A stretch of 64,000 nucleotides of DNA from Strigamia acuminata (taxonomy: Eukaryota; Arthropoda; Chilopoda; Geophilomorpha; Linotaeniidae). The stretch covers positions 2,918,186-2,982,185 of the forward strand of contig OX442317.1 of NCBI GenBank assembly GCA_949358305.1. Reading direction: 5' to 3'. The number at the start of each line of letters is the position of its first letter. The first letter of the stretch is position 1. Below the pieces are notes generated by a model. It did not search any database and was not told the DNA's origin. It was given only the letters and a program-made list of their open reading frames with translations. The translations under genes and the position numbers were made by a program. Of the stretch, positions 1-12,397 are shown piece after piece.

Positions 1-8
1 GCTAAGAC

Positions 9-3000
9 ATGCCTGAGCCGGTGAAGAAAGACAAATGCATTTGTCAGATTTGCACGTGCGGGTATGATTAAAACCACGGATAAAAAATTCTCGATGACCT
101 ACACAAACTTTTCTGCAATTGCGCATCTCCCACAAATCGATTCTTAACCTATTTTTAATAATTGTTGTTGTTGTTCCATTTATTCACTTCGTTTTAACTA
201 TAATTGCATTTTTTTTTACCACAAAGGCGGCACCGGTGTCCCCACAACCCAGGAGGACTCTTGAAATTCGGCAACGATGACAACATTCAACATTCTAGCG
301 AATACAATGCGCTTTACACGTCGAATGCTGCACGAGCAGGTAAAAAGTGGTTTAAAGACGGAAAATGTTCTATAAATTAGTTTAAATAAGTTTGGGAATG
401 AGTTAACAAAGCGAAATGACCACAAAGTGTAAAATTGAGTTGTTTTTTTGTTTACAAATTTGGTGTTGAGAAGAAAATACCGTATAGCTCATTATACGCG
501 ATTTCGCCTTACATGGATTTGTGTGGGAATACAAGTTTTACGTTTCACGCTGACCTTAAAATGTCCTCAAAACAACCTTGATACCATTTGAAATAATTGG
601 AATAAATTGTTAGGTAATTGTTATATTATTTTATTTGCACTTGTATTGTGCAATAAATACAAATGTAAAGTATTGAAACGCCACAACTAAAACACTCAAT
701 TAAGTTCAAGGTCAGTGTAAAACTGAAAATTTTATGGTCAGTCTCGACATCAACTCTGCAATAAATAAGATCATGTAATCGCTAGAGGTGGGCACATGAT
801 TCACAAGTCATTTTTTTCTTACAACATTACCTAAACAGTAGAAACTAAGGAAGTCTAAATGAGACATTTAAGTTACTGAAAGAACAAGTTTGTTATACAA
901 ATCAAATACGGTAGTGTGTAGGTAACATTAAAATTTGAATTTAAACAACAGATATCATGACTTGATTTACAAACAATAATTCGTGTGATTGGCATAAAAA
1001 TTAAAAATTTAATAGTCAAAGAGTAGAATTATTTTGGTAAAATTTTGGAGTTTGGTCAGAAATTATGTGGATTGAATGTGGAAGGGATTATTTGTAATTA
1101 AGACACGTTTTGAATTTGTTTATTCAAGATGCATTCCAAACTGTGGAAGTTGGTCAAGCAGGAAGAGCCCATCAGACCAATGAGTACCATCCAACTACGG
1201 TATCATTCATCGCTGGTTCTACAATGCAGCATGATTATCCAGAATGGGAAGTTCATCCGAGAGAACAGAGGCAAATGTCAAAATATGTGAAACCTGAAGG
1301 GAAGTTTGATGCCACAACAACAAGCAATGTCGATTACATTGAACAAGCACAAACAGAAAGAGTTCACGCAATTTTACCAAAAGCTGACCAGGTATTGAGC
1401 GAAGGGAAGTTTGAAGGTACTACCACTAGTAATGTATATTACAAAGCTTATGAAGTGGAAAAAAGGGAATCTTACAAACCGATGGCTGCAGCTGCTGTAA
1501 GTCAAGAGCCATTTGAAAGCTCAACAACTACTAAGGCAGAATATCCAGTGTGGGAAGTTCAGCACAGGGAGAAGAGAAAAATTCAAGAGTATGTGAAACC
1601 AGATGGAAGGTTTGAGGGAACGACAACAAGCAATGCTGACTTTGGTCAAATAAGTGGAGAAAGGAGACAAGCAATCAGACATAAAGATGAGCTAGTGCTT
1701 TCAGGAGATGCCCTTCAGGATGCAACTACCGCAAAACATGATTATCCTGAATGGGAAGTTCAGCAAAGAGAGAAGAGGAAAACACAAGAGTATGTAAAAC
1801 CAGAAGGAAAATTTGAGGGAACAACAACAAGCAATGCTGACTTTGGTCAAATAAGTGGAGAAAGGAGACAAGCAATCAGACATAAAGATGAGCTAGTGCT
1901 TTCAGGAGATGCCCTTCAGGATGCAACTACCGCAAAACATGATTATCCTGAATGGGAAGTTCAGCAAAGAGAGAAGAGGAAAACACAAGAGTATGTAAAA
2001 CCAGAAGGAAAATTTGAGGGAACAACAACAAGCAATGCTGACTTTGGTCAAATAAGTGGAGAAAGGAGACAAGCAATCAGACATAAAGATGAGCTAGTGC
2101 TTTCAGGAGATGCCCTTCAGGATGCAACTACCGCAAAACATGATTATCCTGAATGGGAAGTTCAGCAAAGAGAGAAGAGGAAAACACAAGAGTATGTAAA
2201 ACCAGAAGGAAAATTTGAGGGAACAACAACAAGCAATGCTGACTTTGGTCAAATAAGTGGAGAAAGGAGACAAGCAATCAGACATAAAGATGAGCTAGTG
2301 CTTTCAGGAGATGCTCTTCAGGATGCAACTACCGCAAAACATGATTATCCTGAATGGGAAGTTCAGCAAAGAGAGAAGAGGAAAACACAAGAGTATGTAA
2401 AACCAGAAGGAAAATTTGAGGGAACAACAACAAGCAATGCTGACTTTGGTCAAATAAGTGGAGAAAGGAGACAAGCAATCAGACATAAAGATGAGCTAGT
2501 GCTTTCAGGAGATGCCCTTCAGGATGCAACTACCGCAAAACATGATTATCCTGAATGGGAAGTTCAGCAAAGAGAGAAGAGGAAAACACAAGAGTATGTA
2601 AAACCAGAAGGAAAATTTGAGGGAACAACAACAAGCAATGCTGACTTTGGTCTAATAACTGGAGAAAGGAGACAAGCAATCAGACATAAAGATGAGCTAG
2701 TGCTTTCAGGAGATGCCCTTCAGGATGCAACTACCGCAAAACATGATTATCCTGAATGGGAAGTTCAGCAAAGAGAGAAGAGGAAAACACAAGAGTATGT
2801 AAAACCAGAAGGAAAATTTGAGGGAACAACAACAAGCAATGCTGACTTTGGTCTAATAAGTGGAGAAAGGAGACAAGCAATCAGACATAAAGATGAGCTA
2901 GTGCTTTCAGGAGATGCCCTTCAGGATGCAACTACCGCAAAACATGATTATCCTGAATGGGAAGTTCAGCAAAGAGAGAAGAGGAAAACACAAGAGTATG

Positions 3001-6000
3001 TAAAACCAGAAGGAAAATTTGAGGGAACAACAACAAACAATGCTGACTTTGGTCAAATAAGTGGAGAAAGGAGACAAGCAATCAGACATAAAGATGAGCT
3101 AGTGCTTTCAGGAGATGCCCTTCAGGATGCAACTACCGCAAAACATGATTATCCTGAATGGGAAGTTCAGCAAAGAGAGAAGAGGAAAACACAAGAGTAT
3201 GTAAAACCAGAAGGAAAATTTGAGGGAACAACAACAAGCAATGCTGACTTTGGTCTAATAACTGGAGAAAGGAGACAAGCAATCAGACATAAAGATGAGC
3301 TAGTGCTTTCAGGAGATGCCCTTCAGGATGCAACTACCGCAAAACATGATTATCCTGAATGGGAAGTTCAGCAAAGAGAGAAGAGGAAAACACAAGAGTA
3401 TGTAAAACCAGAAGGAAAATTTGAGGGAACAACAACAAGCAATGCTGACTTTGGTCTAATAAGTGGAGAAAGGAGACAAGCAATCAGACATAAAGATGAG
3501 CTAGTGCTTTCAGGAGATGCCCTTCAGGATGCAACTACCGCAAAACATGATTATCCTGAATGGGAAGTTCAGCAAAGAGAGAAGAGGAAAACACAAGAGT
3601 ATGTAAAACCAGAAGAAAAATTTGAGGGAATGACAACAAGCAATGCTGACTTTGGTCTAATAACTGGAGAAAGGAGACAAGCAATCAGACATAAAGATGA
3701 GCTAGTGCTTTCAGGAGATGCCCTTCAGGATGCAACTACCGCAAAACATGATTATCCTGAATGGGAAGTTCAGCAAAGAGAGAAGAGGAAAACACAAGAG
3801 TATGTAAAACCAGAAGGAAAATTTGAGGGAACAACAACAAGCAATGCTGACTTTGGTCTAATAACTGGAGAAAGGAGACAAGCAATCAGACATAAAGATG
3901 AGCTAGTGCTTTCAGGAGATGCCCTTCAGGATGCAACTACCGCAAAACATGATTATCCTGAATGGGAAGTTCAGCAAAGAGAGAAGAGGAAAACACAAGA
4001 GTATGTAAAACCAGAAGAAAAATTTGAGGGAATGACAACAAGCAATGCTGACTTTGGTCTAATAACTGGAGAAAGGAGACAAGCAATCAGACATAAAGAT
4101 GAGCTAGTGCTTTCAGGAGATGCCCTTCAGGATGCAACTACCGCAAAACATGATTATCCTGAATGGGAAGTTCAGCAAAGAGAGAAGAGGAAAACACAAG
4201 AGTATGTAAAACCAGAAGGAAAATTTGAGGGAACAACAACAAGCAATGCTGACTTTGGTCAAATAAGTGGAGAAAGGAGACAAGCAATCAGACATAAAGA
4301 TGAGCTAGTGCTTTCAGGAGATGCCCTTCAGGATGCAACTACCGCAAAACATGATTATCCTGAATGGGAAGTTCAGCAAAGAGAGAAGAGGAAAACACAA
4401 GAGTATGTAAAACCAGAAGGAAAATTTGAGGGAACAACAACAAGCAATGCTGACTTTGGTCTAATAACTGGAGAAAGGAGACAAGCAATCAGACATAAAG
4501 ATGAGCTAGTGCTTTCAGGAGATGCCCTTCAGGATGCAACTACCGCAAAACATGATTATCCTGAATGGGAAGTTCAGCAAAGAGAGAAGAGGAAAACACA
4601 AGAGTATGTAAAACCAGAAGGAAAATTTGAGGGAACAACAACAAGCAATGCTGACTTTGGTCTAATAAGTGGAGAAAGGAGACAAGCAATCAGACATAAA
4701 GATGAGCTAGTGCTTTCAGGAGATGCCCTTCAGGATGCAACTACCGCAAAACATGATTATCCTGAATGGGAAGTTCAGCAAAGAGAGAAGAGGAAAACAC
4801 AAGAGTATGTAAAACCAGAAGAAAAATTTGAGGGAATGACAACAAGCAATGCTGACTTTGGTCTAATAACTGGAGAAAGGAGACAAGCAATCAGACATAA
4901 AGATGAGCTAGTGCTTTCAGGAGATGCCCTTCAGGATGCAACTACCGCAAAACATGATTATCCTGAATGGGAAGTTCAGCAAAGAGAGAAGAGGAAAACA
5001 CAAGAGTATGTAAAACCAGAAGGAAAATTTGAGGGAACAACAACAAGCAATGCTGACTTTGGTCTAATAACTGGAGAAAGGAGACAAGCAATCAGACATA
5101 AAGATGAGCTTGTGCTTTCAGGAGATGCCCTTCAGGATGCAACTACCGCAAAACATGATTATCCTGAATGGGAAGTTCAGCAAAGAGAGAAGAGGAAAAC
5201 ACAAGAGTATGTAAAACCAGAAGGAAAATTTGAGGGAATGACAACAACCAATGCTGACTTTGGTCTAATAAGTGGAGAAAGGAGACAAGCAATCAGACAT
5301 AAAGATGAGCTAGTGCTTTCAGGAGATGCCCTTCAGGATGCAACTACCGCAAAACATGATTATCCTGAATGGGAAGTTCAGCAAAGAGAGAAGAGGAAAA
5401 CACAAGAGTATGTAAAACCAGAAGGAAAATTTGAGGGAACAACAACAAGCAATGCTGACTTTGGTCTAATAACTGGAGAAAGGAGACAAGCAATCAGACA
5501 TAAAGATGAGCTAGTGCTTTCAGGAGATGCCCTTCAGGATGCAACTACCGCAAAACATGATTATCCTGAATGGGAAGTTCAGCAAAGAGAGAAGAGGAAA
5601 ACACAAGAGTATGTAAAACCAGAAGGAAAATTTGAGGGAATGACAACAAGCAATGCTGACTTTGGTCTAATAAGTGGAGAAAGGAGACAAGCAATCAGAC
5701 ATAAAGATGAGCTAGTGCTTTCAGGAGATGCCCTTCAGGATGCAACTACCGCAAAACATGATTATCCTGAATGGGAAGTTCAGCAAAGAGAGAAGAGGAA
5801 AACACAAGAGTATGTAAAACCAGAAGGAAAATTTGAGGGAATGACAACAAGCAATGCTGACTTTGGTCTAATAAGTGGAGAAAGGAGACAAGCAATCAGA
5901 CATAAAGATGAGCTAGTGCTTTCAGGAGATGCCCTTCAGTATGCAACTACCGCAAAACATGATTATCCTGAATGGGAAGTTCAGCAAAGAGAGAAGAGGA

Positions 6001-9000
6001 AAACACAAGAGTATGTAAAACCAGAAGGAAAATTTGAGGGAATGACAACAAGCAATGCTGACTTTGGTCTAATAACTGGAGAAAGGAGACAAGCAATCAG
6101 ACATAAAGATGAGCTAGTGCTTTCAGGAGATGCCCTTCAGGATGCAACTACCGCAAAACATGATTATCCTGAATGGGAAATTCAGCAAAGAGAGAAGAGG
6201 AAAACACAGGAGTATGTAAAACCAGAAGGAAGATTCGAAGATATGACAACCAATGTTGCTGATTATGGCGCAAAATTTGTAGACACAACAACAAATGTTG
6301 CTGACTTTGGTGCAACAAATGTTGGTAGAAGACAAGCAATTTATCCAAAATCGAATGAACTTGGATTTAAAGGAGATTTTGAAACTGTTACAACCAGTAA
6401 AGACCATTACAAAGCTTATGAAGGGGAAAAAACAGAATCTTTCAAGCCCATGGTTGCAGCTGCTGTGAGTCAAGAGCCATTTGAAAGCTCAACAACTGCC
6501 AAACAGGATTATCCTGAATGGGAGGTCCACGCCAGAGAAAAGAGAGTACATCCTGATTATGTAAAACCAGAAGGAAAATTTGAGGGAACGACAACAAGCA
6601 ATGCTGATTTTGGTCTAATAAGTGGAGAAAGGAGACAAGCAATCAGACATAAAGATGAGCTTGTGCTTGCAGGGGATGCCTTTCAGGATGCAACTACTGC
6701 AAAGAATGATTATCCTGAATGGGAAGTTCAACACAGGGAGAAGAGAAAACAACCTGAGTATGTGAAACCAGAAGGAAAATTTGAAAGCACAACAACAAGT
6801 AATGCTGCTTACAATGCACAAGGTAGTCCAAAAAGGACAGAAGCAATTCGTCCGAAAACGAGTCAGAAATTACTAGAAGGAAAATTTGAAGGAGCAACAA
6901 CAAGCAATGCTGATTACGGTGTAGCAACTGGAGAAAGAAGGCAGGCCATCAGACATAAAGATGAGCTAGTGCTTGCAGGGGATGCTTTTCAGGATGCAAC
7001 TACAGCAAAAAATGATTATCCTGAATGGGAAGTTCAGCAAAGAGAAAAAAGAAAACATCTTGATTATGTGAAACCTGAAGGAATATTTGAAAGCACAACC
7101 ACAAGCAGTGCTGCTTATATGGCACAAGGAAGTCCAGAAAGGAGACAAGCCATTCGACCTAAAACAAGTCAGAAATTACTTGATGGAGAGTTTGAAGGAA
7201 CAACAACAAGTAATGCACATTACCAATCACATGTAGCTGAAAGGACACAACTAATTAAACCAAAGGATCAATCACATTTGTCTAATGATGCTTTTGATGG
7301 CTCAACTACTGCCAAAAATGATTATCCTGAATGGGAGGTTCAGCAAAGAGAGAAGAGGAAAACACAAGAGTATGTAAAACCAGAAGGAAGATTTGAAAGC
7401 ACAACAACAAGCAATGCTGCCTACAATGCACAAGGTAGTCCAAAAAGGACAGAAGCAATTCGTCCGAAAACGAGTCAGAAATTACTAGATGGGAAGTTTG
7501 AAGGAACTACAACAAGCAATGCTGATTACGGTGTGGTAACTGGAGAAAGAAGACAAGCAATCAGGCATAAAGATGAGCTAGTGCTTGCAGGGGATGCTTT
7601 TCAGGATGCAACTACAGCGAAAAATGATTATCCTGTATGGGAGGTTCAGCAAAGAGAGAAGAGAAAAACACAAGAGTATGTAAAACCAGAAGGAAAATTT
7701 GAAAGCACAACAACAAGCAATGCTGCCTACAATGCACAAGGTAGTCCAAAAAGGACAGAAGCAATTCGCCCGAAAACGAGTCAGAAATTACTAGATGGGA
7801 AGTTTGAAGGAACTACAACAAGCAATGCTGATTACGGTGTGGTAACTGGAGAAAGAAGACAAGCAATCAGGCATAAAGATGAGCTAGTGCTTGCAGGGGA
7901 TGCTTTTCAGGATGCAACTACAGCGAAAAATGATTATCCTGAATGGGAAGTTCAGCAAAGAGAGAAGAGAATACATCCTGAGTATGTGAAACCAGAAGGA
8001 AAATTTGAAAGCACAACAACAAGCAATGCTGCCTACAACGCACAAGGTAGTCCAAAAAGGACAGAAGCAATTCGTCCGAAAACGAGTCAGAAATTACTAG
8101 ATGGGAAGTTTGAAGGAACTACAACAAGCAATGCTGATTACGGTGTGGTAACTGGAGAAAGAAGACAAGCAATCAGGCATAAAGATGAGCTAGTGCTTGC
8201 AGGGGATGCTTTTCAGGATGCAACTACAGCAAAAAATGATTATCCTGAATGGGAAGTTCAGCAAAGAGAGAAGAGAATACATCCTGAGTATGTGAAACCA
8301 GAAGGAAAATTTGAAAGCACAACAACAAGCAATGCTGCCTACAACGCACAAGGTAGTCCTAAAAGGACAGAAGCAATTCGTCCGAAAACGAGTCAGAAAT
8401 TACTAGATGGAAAGTTTGAAGGAACTACAACAAGCAATGCTGATTACGGTGTGGTAACTGGAGAAAGAAGACAAGCAATCAGGCATAAAGATGAACTAGT
8501 TCTTGCAGGGGATGCTTTTCAGGATGCAACTACAGCAAAAAATGATTATCCTGAATGGGAAGTTCAGCATCGAGAAAAGAGAAAACATGTTGATTATGTG
8601 AAACCAGAAGGAAAATTTGAAAGCACAACCACAAGTAATGCTGCTTACAAGCCACAAGGAAGTCCAGAAAGAAGAGAAGCAATTCGCCCTAAAACAAGTC
8701 AGAAATTACTTGGTGGGAAGTTTGAAGGAACAACAACAAGTAATGCTCATTACCAATCACACAAAGTAGAAAGGACACAACTTATTAAACCCCATGATCA
8801 ATCGCATTTATCCAATGATCTTTTTGACGGCTCAACTACTGCCAAACATGATTATCCTGAATGGGAAGTCCAGGCCAGAGAAAAGAGAGTACATTCTAAT
8901 TATGTGAAACCAGGTGGAAAATTTGAAGATATTACAACCAGTGTTGCTGATTATGGTGCAACAAAAGTCGAAAAGAGGCAAGCGATTCGTCCAAAGTCAA

Positions 9001-10301
9001 GTGAACTTGGTTTTGTAGGAATTTTTCAAGCCAATACAACGAGTAAAGATCATTACAAAGCTTATGAAGGTGGGAAAACAGAATCTCTGAAACCCATGGT
9101 TGCAGCTGCTGTAAGTCAAGCACCATTTGAAAGCACAACAACTTCTCAGCAGGAATATCCTGCATGGGAAGTTCAGCAAAGAGAGAAGAGAAAGATCCAA
9201 GAGTATGTGAAACCGGATGGAAAATTTGATGGCACAACAACAAGCAATGCCGCTTACGTGGCACAAGGCAATCAGGAAAGAAGGGAAGCAATTCGGCCGA
9301 AAACAAACCAAAAGTTGCTGGATGGGGATTTTGAGGGAACAACAACAAGCAAGGCACATTACCAGTCTCCAAGAGGTGAAAGAGCGCAAGCAATAAGACC
9401 ACATGATTCAACAATTCTATCTACAGATCCTTTTGTGGGCTCCACCACTGCCAACCAAGACTATCCTGAATGGAAGATAGAAGGAAGACAAAGAAGAATG
9501 CCCGTAGAATATATTAAACCTGATGGAGAATTCTATTCTACCACCACCAATCAAACTCAATTCAAAAATGTGCCTTCAGAGAGAACTCAACTTATTAAGC
9601 CAAATACTTCAACTGTGCTCAGCCAAGAGCCTTTTGATGGCACAACCACCCAGAAAAGTCATTTCGTTGGTATTCAACAAACTGAACGACAAAAGTCGCA
9701 ACGACGAAGAACCAAGACGAGTATTGCCAATGATCCTTTCGAAGGCGAAACTTCAAACCTCAGAGATTACAAGCAGTGGGAAGTGAAGGCCCCATCTCCC
9801 AGAAGGAGGGAAGCTTATGTGAAGCCAGAAGGTGACTTCGATATGGTCACAACTCAAAAGGCACATTACACCGATGTCCAAGCCAATCAAAGAACCACAG
9901 CTATAAGACCTACAACAAACACCAAACTTGGTGAAGGGGCATTTGAAAGCAATACAACATCAAAGGGAGACTACAAGCAATGGATTGCGTCACCTTCAAA
10001 GAAGGTTACAGTTGTACAAGAGTACCAACCCCCAACTCATAAGTTCTCAGCAACAACTACCAGTAAGAGTGATTTTCCAGCGTATGCTCCCGGGGACAGG
10101 TCAAGAGCAATAAAGAATGTTGGATCTACCATTAAATTTGGCAGTGAGGACAGTCCATTTGCTGGTGGTACGTCTTATAAGGCACAGTTTGCGCCTAATA
10201 GTCATATTTGTCCTGTGTCATTGTTTGGAACTGAGAAAAGTGAATTCCAATATAAAGCTGAAAGTGGGGGGCACAAGTTTTACAATCCAATTATTGGATA
10301 A
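9..10301 (+). CDS. SAXO: Giant SAXO-type (FAM154 family) axonemal microtubule-stabilising protein
   Basis: Model: exons 9-61, 227-339 and 1129-10301, in phase, 9,339 nt, 3,112 residues. Exons 1 and 2 encode the family N-terminus: CICQICTCG runs across the splice into RHRCPH, matching the CIC..C.CGRH..CPH start of human SAXO1. The large exon has no in-frame ATG at its 5' end (stop at 1095-1097; first open codon TTG at 1110), so the upstream exons are needed. The body is tandem Mn-type modules of about 33 residues, with cores such as FEGTTTSNADF and ATTAKHDYPEWEV, and the C-terminus ends GGHKFYNPIIG like other SAXO proteins. SAXO proteins bind and stabilise microtubules of cilia and flagella; in an insect that means sperm tails or sensory cilia (inference). 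Human SAXO1 has about 474 residues, so this is more than six times longer. Identity is very secure; the exact array length depends on assembly. Confidence 0.9.
1620..6235. repeat. 201-bp coding tandem array, about 23 copies
   Basis: A 201-bp (67-residue) unit recurs about 23 times in register inside SAXO, marked by GDALQDATTAKHDYPEWEV at each step. Copies are nearly identical even at synonymous sites. They differ mainly at a few positions: QISG, LITG or LISG; GTTT or GMTT; PEGK or PEEK. Each unit holds two Mn-like half-modules. Antisense open frames of 60 codons recur at the same spacing and are shadows of the repeat. The edges are approximate because the array grades into diverged copies after about 6235. 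Confidence 0.93.
7325..8560. repeat. 306-bp coding tandem array, 4 copies, inside SAXO
   Basis: A second higher-order unit of 306 bp (102 residues, three half-modules) repeats four times: the marker codons for AQGSPKRTEAIRPKTSQ begin near 7431, 7737, 8043 and 8349, exactly 306 bp apart. The copies are close but less uniform than the 201-bp array. SAXO therefore grew by at least two amplification events with different unit lengths. Confidence 0.88.
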
Positions 10302-10432
10302 AATGGGTGATAATAATCAAAATGCAAAATGGGTGATAATAATCAAAATGCAAAATGGGTGATAATAATCAAAATGCAAAATGGGTGATATAATCAAAAT
10401 GCAAAATGGGTGATATAATCAAAATGGAAATG
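10300..10432. repeat. 26-bp minisatellite overlapping the SAXO stop
   Basis: Five copies of a unit built on AAAATGGGTGATAATAATC; the shared GGGTGA lies at 10305, 10331, 10357, 10383 and 10408. The SAXO stop codon (10299-10301) sits at the left edge of the first unit, so the array forms the start of the 3' UTR. Likely polyadenylation signals (AATAAA) follow near 10500 and 10522. The rest of the gap to 10754 is AT-rich and I see nothing else in it. Confidence 0.85.
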
Positions 10433-10754
10433 GCCTTGTTTTGTTTTATTTTTAAAAAATTGTAAAATTTTATTTTTGTTAAAGTAATAACCAGACAAGA
10501 ATAAAATTGGGTTTCATTTATAATAAAATATAAAAATATAAGTAAATGTTATTTTTTGCACATGTAACCAACCATGCCTTACTGAATTGAGAAAAATAAA
10601 TATTTTTAAGCTTTATTTTGTGCGTGTGAACTGGATGTCACAAATACAACACCGTACTTCAAACATCGAATGTTTGTTACAAGATGGCGCCTATGTAAAT
10701 CCGTTTGCACGGAAAAATACAGACGAATTTTGAGCTCGCAAACGCATTGAACAA

Positions 10755-11549
10755 ATGATTTCTTGCGACAACCTGCTCGGATATTCCTTCGCTGACCTTT
10801 ACTTGAACGATGCGAAGCCCGGTAAGTCATTTACAAAGAAAAACACACCCGCAACCATGAGAAACGAAACCGAGGCGAACATCACTCGGAGCAACAACAC
10901 GGATTTGGCCGACGAAGTTTACGGTAAGCAAAATGCGGTTTAAACACGATGACAACTGAAACCGACGTTTATTTCAGACTTAATTCGATTAATAAAAGAC
11001 CCGGAGAAGCCCCAGACACTAGAAGAATTAAATGTCGTATCCGAAGGAGGAATTTCCGTCGATTTACTCGCGATTGACAACGACGTTCATTTAATTCGCA
11101 TCGAATTCGTGCCGACAGTACCACACTGTTCGCTCGCCACTTTAATCGGTATTAATTCAAGCAATCATTTTTTTATTATGTAATTTAAAAAAAATGACGT
11201 TAATTTATCAGGTCTCACGTTAAGGACGAAACTAGAACGGAATTTATCGCACAAATTCAAAGTAATTTTCGTTTTGTCGCCGTTTTAGTCGTTTTATTTC
11301 CGCTTTTTGGTTTTCAGTTGGATATTTTTATAAGAAAAGGAACTCATTCCACCGAAGATGAAAGTACGATGTTAACTTTTTATTGATTTATTACTTTTTC
11401 TCCAACTTTTTATCTACAACTTAACCGGTTTTTCTCGTTAATGTTTAGTAAACAAACAAATCAATGACAAGGAGCGAATTGCAGCAGCGATGGAAAACCC
11501 TAATCTGCTTTCTCTCGTTAACAGCTGCATCGAGGAAATTGAGTACTAA
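10755..11549 (+). CDS. CIAO2A: Cytosolic iron-sulfur assembly component 2A (MIP18/FAM96 family)
   Basis: Five exons: 10755-10923, 10978-11148, 11212-11261, 11318-11363 and 11449-11549; 537 nt, 178 residues. The DUF59 core is plain: [46 protein letters not shown] and AAAMENPNL. The wording matches the CIAO2A branch (GTHSTE, AAMENPN) rather than CIAO2B. The family works with CIAO1 and MMS19 to insert Fe-S clusters into cytosolic and nuclear proteins; the 2A paralogue is known for IRP1 maturation. The conserved reactive cysteine of the HCS motif is about Cys107. The start is the first in-frame ATG; a second at 10857 would shorten the poorly conserved N-terminus by 34 residues. The gene lies head-to-tail with SAXO and tail-to-tail with endosulfine. 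Confidence 0.93.
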
Positions 11550-11892
11550 AAACCCACAATGTACATTCACTATCTAAATTTTAACCATAAAATAATAATT
11601 ATAAGAAAAACTTGTATCATTACACGAAAAACAAACATTTTGTCGTATTTTCTCAATTTAATACTAAAAGTACAACAAATTTCCATCCATATTAATAAAA
11701 ATCAAACAAATAAACACAAAATTAAGACTCAAATTTGAATTATTATTTTTTTCTTTCACTCTGTAAAACATCATCCGTCGAAACGAAAGCGGGCCGGGTA
11801 AAAAAAAGAAACAAGAGAAATCACATTTTTCTATTTAAATTTATCTCCACTTGGATCGAAACGAGAAATAAGTGATTGTTGTTGTTTGATTT
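11550..11892. other. Convergent intergenic spacer CIAO2A/endosulfine
   Basis: AT-rich 343-bp spacer between two convergent stop codons. It contains AATAAA/ATTAAT-like motifs on the plus strand (for example near 11694) that could serve CIAO2A. No coding potential is seen. Confidence 0.5.
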
Positions 11893-12397
11893 CTAAGACA
11901 ATCCAGCTGCCAATTTGCTTTGTACAAGTGACGTTTTCCTCGTTGGTAAGTTGTCCGGCGTTGGAATCGCTTCTCCCGTCGGTTGTTGCAGGATCGGAAC
12001 ACGTGATTTGCCTCCCTTGGCTTTGGCCATGTTGTAATCTCCAGAATCGAAGTATTTTTGCTGCAAAAATCGAAAAATTCAACAAACAAATCGGACTAAA
12101 ATCAAAATGGAATCCGGACCCCTTTAGTCAGTCTCTTTTGGAGAAAACTCGATCCGCCCGGTCGAACCGCTTGTGGATATCTAGATTTGAGTTTCGCTTC
12201 TTCTATTTGTTCCATTTGCTGCAGCGTGATCTGGAAATTCGAAAATAGTTAACGTTTTTGTGAGGAAAACTTCAAAAAACTGAAAAATTCAACGAATTCC
12301 AATTGCAAACCTCCGGTTTGTCATCCGGGGAATTCTCGCTCGCTCCCGCACTACATTCTATCGATTCGTCCCGTTTATTCTGATCTTCATTCGACAT
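11893..12397 (-). CDS. ENSA: Endosulfine / ARPP19 family PP2A-B55 inhibitor
   Basis: Three exons on the minus strand, 12397-12311, 12230-12120 and 12060-11893, giving 121 residues in phase. Each exon is too short to stand out as an ORF. The family signature [10 protein letters not shown] follows [10 protein letters not shown] and [10 protein letters not shown]. When Greatwall kinase phosphorylates the serine of FDSGDY (here about Ser72), the protein inhibits PP2A-B55 and holds mitotic phosphorylation. The C-terminal [11 protein letters not shown] matches the PKA site of ARPP19/ENSA (about Ser110). Length and architecture are normal for the family (112-121 residues). The donor of intron 2 is G-GTCCGG, which is weak. 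Insects usually carry one endosulfine gene, so I do not separate ENSA from ARPP19. Confidence 0.95.

Noticed and set aside
1110-1130. TTG at 1110 as the start of the giant protein
   Set aside because: Animal genes start at ATG, and two upstream exons with conserved SAXO residues splice in phase to position 1129, so the frame enters from an intron.
1701-6473. Series of antisense 60-codon ORFs spaced 201 bp apart
   Set aside because: They mirror the SAXO repeat on the opposite strand; spacing equals the repeat unit and the predicted peptides have no independent features.
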